Shown here piece by piece: positions 41,985-51,890 of a stretch of 64,000 nucleotides of DNA. The translations under genes and the position numbers were made by a program. The DNA lies in the NCBI GenBank assembly GCA_010015655.1, contig ML976725.1, positions 199,989 to 263,988 on the forward strand, in the 5' to 3' direction. Position 1 is the stretch's first letter. Every line of letters begins with the position of its first letter. The notes under the pieces are model-generated. The model was not told the DNA's origin. It searched no databases and saw nothing but the letters and a program-made list of their open reading frames with translations. The stretch is from Bimuria novae-zelandiae CBS 107.79 (lineage: Eukaryota; Ascomycota; Dothideomycetes; Pleosporales; Didymosphaeriaceae).

Positions 41985-44450
41985 ATGGATCCGCGAAATG
42001 CAGAGAAAGAAACCGAGCCAGAAGAGCCCCGCTTCCTCGATTTCAAACACCTCCCCGAGGGTACCACTCGGGATGGAAAGCCTGTCCTCAACCGCTGGTC
42101 GAGCACCCTCACAAACGGCCATGACTTCCCCGGAGCACAGGTAACCCATTCCCTCTCCAAATCCAATTCCACCTGGCTCTGCCGAAAATGATACTAAAAT
42201 TGCACAGGCAATGCTCTACGCCGCCGGCGTCCCCTCTAGAGAAGCCATGAAAACGCAACCCCACGTCGGTATCGCGAGCGTGTGGTGGGAAGGAAATCCC
42301 TGCAAGTAAGTTATCCCGCGTGGCGACGTCATGCAGGACAGGCGTGTTAACGCGTATGCAGCATGCACTGTGAGTTTTTCCCGTTTTGGGTATGCGATTG
42401 GTTCGTATTCGGCTACACAAGAATATGAAATCTCGATGCTGTATCGGTGAATCAAAGTTGACCAGCGACAGTGCTGGACCTGGGCAAAGAAGTTAAGAAG
42501 AATTGCCTTCAAGATGATATGCTCGCATGGCAATACAACACCATTGGCGTCTCGGACGGCATCACCATGGGCGGAGAAGGTACGCGAACACTGCTTCCAC
42601 AACCCCAATCAATCCCAATCGTGAAGGTACAAGGTCGTGTAAGACATTGCTATTTAGACTTGTCCTGGTCCTTTGTGTTGCCCCAGGACGAGCTGTACAG
42701 TGGTTAACTGCATCTGCTTCACGCTATAATACACATGAGCGGAAGTCCATTGACGCTGGCTATAGGAATGCGCTTCTCCCTCCAAACCCGCGAAATAATA
42801 GCCGACTCCATCGAGACCGTAACATGTGCCCAACACCACGGTACTTACCCCTCCCCTCCCTTATCACCTTCTCCAAACCACCCCCTTACCTATATAAACA
42901 GACGCCTGCATCGCGATCCCCGGCTGCGACAAAAACATGCCCGGCGTCATCATGGGCTTCGCGCGCCACAACCGACCCAGCCTGATGATCTACGGCGGGA
43001 GTATAAAACCCGGATATAGCGACACCCTTAAAAAGCCCATTAACATCAGCACCGCGTACGAGGCGCATGGCGCGTATGCGTACCAGACCCTGAAGAGCGC
43101 CGAGGAGGGCAAGTTCAGCCCTGACGAGATTATGGAGGATATCGAGAGGAATGCGTGTCCCGGGGTGGGCGCGTGCGGGGGGATGTATACCGCGAATACG
43201 ATGAGTACGAGTATTGAAGGTGCGTAAAGGTTCATGTGAAGCGCGAGGAAGTTCGCAGTTGACGACAAGGTGTATAGCGATGGGGCTCAGTCTCCCCAAC
43301 TCCTCGACCACGCCCGCAGAATCCCCTGCGAAGATGCGCGAGTGCGCAAAAGCCGCGCAAGCTATCAGGGTGTGCATGGAGAAGAACATCACGCCGCGCA
43401 AACTCATGACGAAAGAGTCTTTCGAGAACGCGCTGGTTATGATGATGGCGCTAGGCGGTTCTACAAATGTACTTCACTCCCTCTTCCTTCTATTCTATAG
43501 AACGCACACTGACTTGGACTCCGCAACACAGGCAGTTCTCCACCTCCTCGCCATGGCCGGCACAGCCGGCGTCCCCCTCACCCTCAACGACTTCCAGCGC
43601 GTCTCCGACAAAATCCCCTTTCTCGCCGACCTCGCCCCTTCAGGGAAATACTTCGCAGCCGACCTCTTCGAAATCGGCGGCATGCCCGCCGTCATGAAGT
43701 GTTCGTCCCCTCCCCTCCCCTTCCCTCCTCAACCCCCAAACTAACCCATCCCCTGTAGTAATGTGCGCAGCCGGCCTCCTCAACGGCTCCATCCCGACCG
43801 TAACCGGTCTAACGCTCGCCGAAAACATCGCCCCCTACCCGTCCCTCCCCCAAGACCAAGTCATAATCCGGCCCCTCGCCTCCCCCATAAAACCTACCGG
43901 CCACATCGAGATACTCCACGGCAACCTCGCGCCGCGCGGCGCGGTTGCTAAGATCACAGGGAAGGAGGGGCTGCGCTTCACCGGGCGCGCACTCGTCTTC
44001 GACAAAGAGCACGAGCTCGACGCCGCGCTGAACGAAGGTCGCATCCCGCGCGGCGAGAACGTGGTTGTTGTCGTGCGCTACGAGGGGCCGAAAGGTGGCC
44101 CGGGCATGCCGGAGCAGTTGAAGGCGAGCGCAGCGATTATGGGCGCGGGGCTGACGAATATCGCGCTGATTACGGATGGGAGGTATAGCGGGGCGAGCCA
44201 TGGGTTTATCGTCGGGCATATTTGTCCCGAGGCGGCAGTCGGGGGACCCATTGCTGTAGTGAGGAACGGTGATGTTATTACGATTGATGCGGAGAAGAAT
44301 CGGATTGATATGGATGCGGAGGATGAGGAGATTCAGCGGAGGCTGAGCGAGTGGAAGAGACCGAAGGCTGCTGCGACGAGGGGCGTGTTGGCAAAGTATG
44401 CGAAGTTGGTTGGGGATGCCAGTACGGGGGCGATGACGGATCTGTTTTAG
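41985..44450 (+). CDS. Dihydroxy-acid dehydratase family (IlvD/Edd) paralogue, 604 aa, nine exons
   Basis: Exons are 41985-42140, 42208-42305, 42362-42369 (8 nt), 42472-42579, 42766-42840, 42902-43219, 43278-43468, 43532-43700 and 43759-44450. Total 1815 nt, exactly in frame. Family blocks all appear: [49 protein letters not shown] and [10 protein letters not shown]. The three Fe-S ligand Cys fall near residues 84, 157 and 240. The enzyme removes water from 2,3-dihydroxy acids; ILV3 does this in mitochondria for valine and isoleucine. This protein starts with an acidic, Pro-rich stretch ([11 protein letters not shown]) and no evident presequence, so it may be a cytosolic paralogue acting on another hydroxy acid or serving as a spare copy. 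Intron 4 (186 nt) holds a dispersed repeat. The gene adjoins a RIP-mutated block. Confidence 0.9.
42614..42709 (+). repeat. Dispersed ~75-100 bp repeat, copy A (inside an intron of the dehydratase gene)
   Basis: It starts CCCAATCGTGAAGGTACAAG and ends CCCCAGGACGAGCTGTACAG. An inner hairpin GTCCTGG...CCAGGAC and weak outer complementarity (GTACAAGGTCGT with ACGAGCTGTAC) are visible. It lies in the 186-nt intron 42580-42765, in the same sense as the host; most other introns of the gene are 56-67 nt. Confidence 0.75.
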
Positions 44451-44784
44451 ACAAAATGCCAATGTTAGTAAGATTGCAGAAAGTGTTGTATGTGTATGTC
44501 AGCTGGGATAAAGATGGGCGTGTTCGTGAACAGGACTGCCGTCCTGTAACAAGATTCAGAATTGAACGTGTGCGCAAGTAGCCGTCACAAAATCGAGATT
44601 TGGTATCATTGGTATGCATCGGGCCGAGCCCACTTTCATTTTCGACGCCCGAGGCTCCTTAGCCCAGCGCACTCATGAACGCCATAAGCCGTAACCCGTA
44701 GATGACCCATCAACGCGCGCGGCAATCGCCGTCGGCGCGGCGTGTACCTTAGTGTCTAGCCATCCTTCCGTTATGCAAACACAT
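44451..44784. other. Intergenic between converging dehydratase and rps19 genes
   Basis: Both neighbouring genes end into this 334-bp stretch. No supported frame or repeat was seen. Confidence 0.5.
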
Positions 44785-45553
44785 CTACTCGTCATCCTCG
44801 TCGTCTTCCTCCTCAGCCTCGAGGGTGGTCTGGGCGATACGGTCCAAATCACGCTGACCGGCCTGGGTGATGCGGCGTCCACCCTTGTCCTCGTCCTGCT
44901 CGACGACACCGATCTTCTCGAGCGACTGGAGGACCTTGCGGTCGACGGAGCCGGAGGCATCGACGTGGTGGGAGGGGCGCGAGCCACGGTTCTTGGTGGA
45001 GCTGCATCGCCGTCAATGTTTACCCCAATGTCGCCTTATCTCATCGGTCAAGCGTACCCGTGAACCTTCCTCAAGCGGCCAACACCGACGGTCTTGCGCA
45101 TGTAGACATGGCGGGCGACGGCAGCGGCGCGAACGTAGTACCAGTCAATGTCCTGGGGAGGGAGCTCCTTGGAGTCTGCGCGTTGTTAGGCAGACTTTCA
45201 CTGTGCGAGGAGTAACGATACGTACGTCCGGTCTTAACAGTATCGACCCAGCCTGTAGATAATGCAGTTAGCGATTTATCCCCCAGTTACGGGATTCAGG
45301 CTTTTCCTTTTCACCCGCTGGGCTGAAACGAACCTGGACTGTGACGGTGTTAGCATGCGAAATTACTTTAAGAGGGACAGTAGCCGACGCAGCAACTGGA
45401 AGCAGCAGTGTGCTACCAGATTCCTGAATGTTCACACCAGCCACTGTCTTGGACGAGCACGTACATTGGGAGCTTTCCCTGGCGCTTCAAGAACGCAGCA
45501 TAGGCGTTGATGAACTTTTGCGCGTCGACGTCCTTAACTGAGACTCCGCCCAT
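44785..45553 (-). CDS. rps19: 40S ribosomal protein S19 (eS19), 151 aa, five exons including a 5-nt micro-exon
   Basis: Exons are 45465-45553, 45334-45338 (5 nt), 45226-45252, 45058-45175 and 44785-45001; introns are 126, 81, 50 and 56 nt. The joined protein starts [18 protein letters not shown] and includes [35 protein letters not shown] and S-H-H-V-D-A-S-G-S. It ends in an acidic Glu/Asp tail. All are eS19 hallmarks and the length is normal. eS19 sits in the head of the small subunit and is needed for late 18S rRNA maturation. Four introns, three of them within the first ~40 codons, are typical of highly expressed fungal ribosomal genes. An upstream in-frame extension is open but is 5' leader: the family starts at this Met. 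Confidence 0.95.
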
Positions 45554-46031
45554 TGTGATGGATTGTTGGCGATGTGTGTGGGAGGGTGGGCGACGGGGTC
45601 GGTTGGCGGCTGTCGAATTGTCGAGTGGAAGTCTGAACTTGTCGCTGCGGCTTGGTGTGCGGTCAATTTCGAATTCGCTTAGCAGGTGGAGCAGCCCCGG
45701 AACAACGGTCGGGCCGGAGACCACGAGGCTTGGCACCTCCACCTGAGGTCGCCGCAATCATGCTGTTGAGCAGCATTATAAATACATTATTGTAATGTCT
45801 CTATCCGTACAAGACGAGTCAACCTGTGCGCTTAGTTCAGACACTTTGCATTCTTTCTTTGGCTATAATCAGGAAAGATTCTTCGACCGATTTGTGAGCG
45901 GCACTTCCGGGACATGCGAAGCCTCGATAGAAAGAATATTTCATGTTGAGTAAAGCAAGCAAAGTTTGACAAACAACAACAAAAGTAGGTCCATGAGCGT
46001 TAAGAAAAGAACTGAAGTGCCCAAAGTCAAA
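45554..46031. other. Promoter of rps19 and 3' flank of the GH43 gene
   Basis: Both flanking genes run leftwards, so the left part is the rps19 promoter and leader. It contains pyrimidine- and T-rich tracts. No other feature was seen. Confidence 0.5.
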
Positions 46032-47606
46032 CTAAACCACTTCCGAGATGGACACATTACCGAACCTCGCGACACCGTCAAGTGCCATCACGCCATTCGC
46101 CCCATGGACGTACGTTGTATCGTTGACCCTCAAAACAGGCGACTCCACGTCGTCCACATAGAGAGATATGCTCTGTCCGATCGCGCGGACCCTAACATGA
46201 TGCTCAACCCCTGCCGCGATCGTCACATTCTCAACGAAGACGGTTGTCTCTGGTTTGCCGTCACTGAACTTTGTAAATAGTACTCTGCCAGCATTTGATA
46301 GCCCTGCATAGTACCCTTTGACGCTCGCTAGCCCAAGCGAGACGTTTTCGACTCGGAAGAGAAGCCCCGCGTTGGCCGTGGTGCTATTGCTGCCCTCGGT
46401 GAGGTGAACCGTCGCGTCGTAGGTTTGGTCCGCGAAGTTGGTATCGAGAGCGACGATGACGCTCTCTTCGCCGTCGCTCTTGACTTCTAGCTTCTTCTCG
46501 GTTACGCGCACGCCGTCCAGGACCTTCCCGTACGTCTTCCACCCGTACATATTGCCGTCTGCAAAGTTGTCTTTGACCAACATCTTGATGGGTTCAATGC
46601 TGCCGTCTTCGTTGAAATACAAGCGATCGTAGCATAGGACGCGATGATTGCCATCTGTCTCGCCGAGGGGTCGGCGATGGTAAGTGATGTAATAAATGTC
46701 CGTGTTTGGAATGTGGATGATGCCGTTGTGACCACTGCCTCTTGCGACAGCACTATCTTGCTGCAGAATCAAATTTCCAGTCTTGTTGAGGAACGGACCC
46801 AGAGGTGAATCGGCCATGAGGTAGGAAACTCTGTAATCAGGACCGGTCCAACCTCCTGCCGACCACATGAGGTAGTATTTCCCCTGGCGTTTCAGCATCT
46901 GCGGTCCTTCGACGTAATCGAACGGTGTGATTTCCTTGAACTCTGTGCCGTCTTCGAATTTGTCTAACTCAGTCATGCTCTTGTTTAATTTCGCCACATT
47001 CGCATGCTTGTGCCCTCCATAGTAAATGTATGCCCGCCCATCGTCGTCAATGAATACATCTTGGTCGATAGGCTGAGCCCCGGGGAAAGTACTGTAGTTT
47101 CCAATGAGTGGTTTCCCAATAGCATCCACATATGGCCCCTGTGGTTTGTCTGCGACGGCGACGCCAATACCACCAACCACGCCTCTCTTCGCTTCATCCT
47201 CTTGGAGATCGTTGGCCCCGAAGTAGAGATAGTATTTTCCGTTTCTGAATGCTGGGGCAGGAGCCCAAACTGCATACTTCGCCCACGCGACATCCTTGAC
47301 GGTCAAAATGTTGGGATGTTTGGTCCAGTTTATTAGATCCGGGCTGGAGAATGCGTCTAGATAGGTTTGCTCATCGTAATCGTAGGAGGATGTAGGAAAG
47401 ATCCAATGTTTGCCCTCATAGATGGCTGTATCCGGGTCTGCGTACCACCCGTCTACGATTGGGTTACCGGCTTCAGAAGTAGTGTAGTTGAGTACTTCTG
47501 TAGGCAGCGGATGGTCATCTGTGGTGTCCGACGACACTGCCACAACAGCAAGCAAAGCTAGCGCTGCAGCAGAACATTGTTTAGACACTGAGAGAAGATG
47601 ACCCAT
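46032..47606 (-). CDS. Secreted glycoside hydrolase family 43 protein, 524 aa, single exon
   Basis: A signal peptide covers residues 1-26 (A-A-A-L-A-L-L-A-V-V-A-V-S-S). The five-bladed propeller starts at G-W-Y-A-D-P-D-T with the likely catalytic base Asp57. The second Asp follows in P-I-D-Q-D-V-F-I-D-D-D-G (about 179-190). The likely acid is Glu233 in Y-V-E-G-P-Q. Blade motifs W-A-P-A-P-A-F and G-S-G-H-N-G are also in place. Residues about 345-524 form a second, beta-rich domain with many Asn sequons, probably a laminin-G/concanavalin-like module common in fungal GH43 enzymes. The family includes beta-xylosidases and alpha-L-arabinofuranosidases acting on plant hemicellulose; I cannot choose the substrate from sequence. 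All three catalytic residues are present, so it should be active. No introns. The neighbours are unrelated housekeeping and signalling genes. Confidence 0.88.
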   Translation of the reverse strand: MGHLLSVSKQCSAAALALLAVVAVSSDTTDDHPLPTEVLNYTTSEAGNPIVDGWYADPDTAIYEGKHWIFPTSSYDYDEQTYLDAFSSPDLINWTKHPNILTVKDVAWAKYAVWAPAPAFRNGKYYLYFGANDLQEDEAKRGVVGGIGVAVADKPQGPYVDAIGKPLIGNYSTFPGAQPIDQDVFIDDDGRAYIYYGGHKHANVAKLNKSMTELDKFEDGTEFKEITPFDYVEGPQMLKRQGKYYLMWSAGGWTGPDYRVSYLMADSPLGPFLNKTGNLILQQDSAVARGSGHNGIIHIPNTDIYYITYHRRPLGETDGNHRVLCYDRLYFNEDGSIEPIKMLVKDNFADGNMYGWKTYGKVLDGVRVTEKKLEVKSDGEESVIVALDTNFADQTYDATVHLTEGSNSTTANAGLLFRVENVSLGLASVKGYYAGLSNAGRVLFTKFSDGKPETTVFVENVTIAAGVEHHVRVRAIGQSISLYVDDVESPVLRVNDTTYVHGANGVMALDGVARFGNVSISEVV

Positions 47607-49502
47607 GGCGGTTCAAGTGTGGAAGCAAGGGCAAGTTGTGCGGATTTCGATTATGGCGATGACGCTTTGGTGCTGTTCCAGCCCCACTATGTCAACCACA
47701 ACTCTCGAGAAAGGTTAGTACTCTACACTTCCTAGGAGCGAAGGTGACGAGAGCTATATATTTGTGTAGGGCTGTCTGATGTGAAGCAAAGTTCATGGAA
47801 GATAAATTCAAATGGAGGCCAATGAATTCGGTGCGAACACGTCACTTTTGACGACGGAGCATGCTGCGCGACTGGAGTTGACATACGTCGTGGAAGGGAA
47901 CTTGACACGAGAACGCGCAGCAATGGGATAACGGTGGTGATAAGCAGGCGGAGTTTACTATGTTCCAGCCTTGTCCTCTCGTACGGGATCGTTCCAAAAG
48001 AGTGCATGCTGCACTCTTCACCTTGCGCAAGCGAGGAACCACGGCGTGCTCAAAGGCGGAAGGTTTGTTTCGGGAAAAAGAGACCATGTGCGACTTTCTG
48101 AAGGTCCTGAGCCATGACACCTTACGTTTTGGGTACAGTATTTCCGTAGCGTAGCACTATGCATGTCAGCAGGAGCAGGCCATCCATGAAATATGCATCA
48201 ACCAAGGTAGGTGTCTCGAAAGGCATTCCTGTATATGCGATAGAGTTAATGTTCTTTTGGTCGGGTGAGTGGCGGAACTTTGTTTGGCAATGTGTAGCTG
48301 CCTAGTACGGATTTGTGGGCTGCAGCATGGATGCCACGACGTGTTTGGAAGCGAATGCCGATCGAAATCAACCTCCGAACATGTTACCGAATTTGCGGGA
48401 TAAACCGCATGGATGCAATCTTGGCGACGTCTAATCTTCAGAACGCGTGCAGAGTCTTTAATGCTGTGCATCGTGGCCTTTTACCACTCCACCGTGCAGG
48501 GAGAGTCGTGGAGTTTGGCGCACGTGTTGTGTGTTTTGTCGGGATCACGGTGAACATCCTTTTTCCATGAGTTTGTGCTCGGTGTACACCGGTTCAAGAA
48601 CATATGGAAATCATATATTCGCTCTGCTCGCATCGCGCTTGTGGGGGTACGAGCTCCTGCGCAACAGGGATCTATGTCTGCACGAGGACTCAGGTCGATA
48701 GCTCTTATCGGTGTCAACATGCTTCCATGGCGAATGTTGAGAAATATTCAGGCGGCAGCTAGAGGACCAGTTGTCGATCCGAATTCAGCCCTGGGTAATG
48801 CCTCAATCGTCCCTTACTAGCGATGCTAATGTGGATACCACCGGGATCGATGAACCACTTCAACCATCTAGAAAATTGGAAGGCGATCACTGCGAAATGC
48901 ACAAGTCTGCTAACCTGCGGGTCCATGGAAAATTCTCACAGATGGAACGTGGTGGAGAAGGAGAAAGAGGTCGCAATTCACAATCGGCACGATAGGGCTA
49001 ATAAGCTAGTGAGTGAGAAGCTGCGACCACCTGACATCATCCTTCCCAGCCAGTGCTTTCCTATCGCACCAGCAGCAAATTACTGAAGCTCACAGCATTG
49101 CACTCACTGATACTGCGCCCACGCCAACTGCGCCATTCGTACGCGCCTTTCACATCGTGTGCTTCGTTGTGTTTGCACCCTCCCCTGGGCCCTCAACAAA
49201 CTGCGCAGCACTGCTTTTCTGACGTGGCTACAAGATGCAAACCATCGCAAATATCGGCTGGGCGCGTCTAAGATATTATTTCTCCTCATAGCAGCGCGTC
49301 CGCTGCATCCCCAACGTGCACGCAGGGCACCCATAACGGCCATCAGGCACCGAGAGCTCTGCGCCAACGCCACGGTCACGCTGTGCTTTTACGTCCGCTA
49401 TTGGTCGGCTGCGATTGCGTTGTCCCTGCTCATCGCCATCTCACACGCCAGCATCTCACGCCCCGTTGAATATACATTCAGCGATCTGGCACGCAAGTCG
49501 GG
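47607..49502. other. Intergenic stretch of 1.9 kb, no convincing gene
   Basis: Several frames of 60-140 codons exist on both strands, but none has a motif, a signal peptide or splice-extendable continuity. The stretch just left of 49503 (frame 49159-49578) is probably the leader of the hydrolase/phosphatase gene. No repeat copies were recognised. Confidence 0.5.
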
Positions 49503-51890
49503 ATGGAGCCTCATTCGCACCCTCTTCTGTCTCAGAATGGTACGCGTCGCCTTCCACAGACCCTCCTCCTGCTGCTGAGGACGTGCCTGGCTGGTCCGAG
49601 CAACCACCCTGGCCCAGTAGCTTACACCGACACTTCCTTTTGGCAATCTATAAGACGCTCTGTCGTCAATTTCATCTGCCTCTTGAATCCTTTTTCTCGT
49701 TCCGGAGACAGCACCAAATTGACTTGGGTGGGCATGGTTGAGTTGACAGCCTTGTGTGGTTTTGGATCTGCGCTCTGGATATGGAGCAAACGCAACGGAA
49801 AGGGAAAGAGGGTTGCCTCTTCAGATGGGTCCATCCATGCAACAGACGCAGCTGAAGATGGTGAGTTGTTCCCTTCCACGTCCCGTGATGTATGTCGGTA
49901 ACATCACGTGTTCTGGGGCAGTCCTGGGGCCGGGACCAGCTGGCGCGCTCTCTACTCGTGTGCACCAACCGATCTTTCATTGGTCCGTTGTAAGCTAACA
50001 TGTATAGACGTCCTTATCACTGATCCGGGACTGCTCAAGAAACATTCTACCTGGCGTGAATTCACCGTGGCTTCGACAGGGTTCACGTATCCTAGCATTC
50101 GCACCTTTCACCGACCGCATCCACAGGAGCAAAAGCTTCCTCAGAAACCACGCCCTGTACCTCTTCTGGTTTTCATCCATGGTCTAGGAGGGTCTGTGGC
50201 CCAGTTCAATTCCATTTTGATCAGCCTTTCCAATCTTGCTTCATGCGTTGCGATCGACTTACCTGGTTGCGGTCGTTCGACTTTGGCGCCTACAGCGTGG
50301 GAGGCGTATACAACGGAAGCACTTGTGCAACTCCTCGCGGTCGTTATCGAAGCCCATCGAGATCGAGATGGGGATCAAAAGGTGGTTTTGATTGGCCACA
50401 GCATGGGATGCTCGCTGGCCGCCCTGCTCGCTTCATCGACCTCCCCCTTTGCGCACCTCATCTCCGAACATGTAGTGGGACTCGTTGCCATCTGCCCTAA
50501 AGCAGATCCACCGACCCAAAAGCAGACTCAGCATCTACGAAGGCTCGCACTTCTTATGCCTGTGTTCTTGTTCAACCTCATTAGGAAATGGGATCGAAGG
50601 GGTGGCTTGAACAGTGCAAGCGTGACCCGCATGGCAGGCCCTGATGCCGATGAGGAGACGAAGAAACTCCAGCTTCGCTTCAACAGGCAAAGCCGTTCCA
50701 AAGTCTGGCTAAGGATGGCACTAGGAATGTGCCCGGACTACTCGACTGGCTCTCCCAACGGCGGTCTTCCAGGGCGGCAAGTATGGGGAGGACTGGATCT
50801 GCCCGTGTTTCTTGCTGCTGGAGCCGCGGACCAAACTACGCCACCGGAGAACGTGAGGCGCATCGTCGAATTCTTGGGCAGAGATGTGGCTGCCATTGAG
50901 CCCCCAAGCGAAAAGGCCAGTCTTCCCATTGCTGCTGCCCCAGTTGATATCGAGAGACTCGATCCGGAGATGGTAGAGCGGAAAGATCAGGACTCCAGCA
51001 TGGGCGCAGGCAACCTGTCGGTGGATGATGACATGACTGGTCGTGACTCGTCTTCGCATTATTCTCAGAACCAGCCCTCTGTCCACACCACTATGTCGTC
51101 GACTGGCGAGAGTTTTGCCATCACCGATGCCGCCACTGACCCTGTCGAAGCAGGCACACCTGGCCTTCCTGTGCCCTGCCAGCGCCGCCTTGTTGTCAAA
51201 ACAGCCATCATACCGAAACCTGCTGCGCACTCTCTGCTCTTCGCTCCGACCGGTTCGCGTATCATATCGGGCCTCATCGGTAGCTTCCTTGCTGATCATA
51301 TCGATCCTCGTCTTTCCCTTGCCTGGCAACTTCAGTATCTGTCGACGGAGGGCAAGTGGGACGTCAAAAACTTCAAGAAGTGGCAAGCGGTGCAGTCTGT
51401 TTCACAACCCATCGCGAACACCTTCCGCGCTATGAAGACACTCCGCGAAGTCGACGAAGAACACTCGCCGAAGATCTTTGTTAAACACTGGGCAGGCAAG
51501 CTGCGTGCTGTCGTTGACATCAGCCATGACTCGCCGGTCTACGATCCCAAGGGCTTGGAGGCCGGTAGTATCGCGTACTACAAGTTCCCGACAGTCTCGA
51601 AGCAGCCGCCAACGAAAGACGAAGTGCGCGCGTTCATCGAGCTGATCGAGAAGATCCGCAGCGAAAAGAAAGATGGCGATGAGGCTCTGATTGGCGTGCA
51701 CTGTCACTACGGCTTCAACCGCACCGGCTTCTTCGTCGTCAGCTATCTCATTGAGCAGCTGGGCTACAAGGTCCAAGATGCCATTGATGAGTTCCAGCGA
51801 GCTCGCCCCCCGGGTATTAGACATAACCATTTCATCGACGAGCTACACGTCCGTTACTTTCCCGGGCTGAAGAAGGCGCCGACGTTGTAA
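49503..51890 (+). CDS. Alpha/beta-hydrolase fused to a dual-specificity-type phosphatase, 746 aa, two exons
   Basis: Exon 1 is 49503-49860, exon 2 is 50008-51890, and the intron is 147 nt. A hydrophobic segment (T-A-L-C-G-F-G-S-A-L-W-I-W, about residues 80-95) suggests a membrane anchor. The hydrolase part follows: oxyanion H-G-L-G-G (about 177-181), D-L-P-G-C-G-R-S, nucleophile elbow G-H-S-M-G (249-253) and a probable acid Asp in G-A-A-D-Q-T. A disordered linker leads to a phosphatase domain with the C-x5-R loop H-C-H-Y-G-F-N-R-T-G (Cys near 685, Arg near 691) and an upstream K-H-W-A-G-K-L-R-A-V-V-D-I-S. Both active sites look intact. Fusions of this type occur in filamentous fungi; substrates are unknown. 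A lipase/esterase and phosphatase acting on one lipid or protein pathway is inference. The start codon is the first in-frame Met of exon 1. Confidence 0.85.

Noticed and set aside
48313..48820. Plus-strand frames as a gene between GH43 and the hydrolase
   Set aside because: I could not join them by credible introns or find any motif.
49159..49578. 140-codon plus-strand frame as the N-terminus of the hydrolase/phosphatase
   Set aside because: It is in another frame from 49503 and no donor/acceptor pair joins them cleanly; more likely 5' leader.
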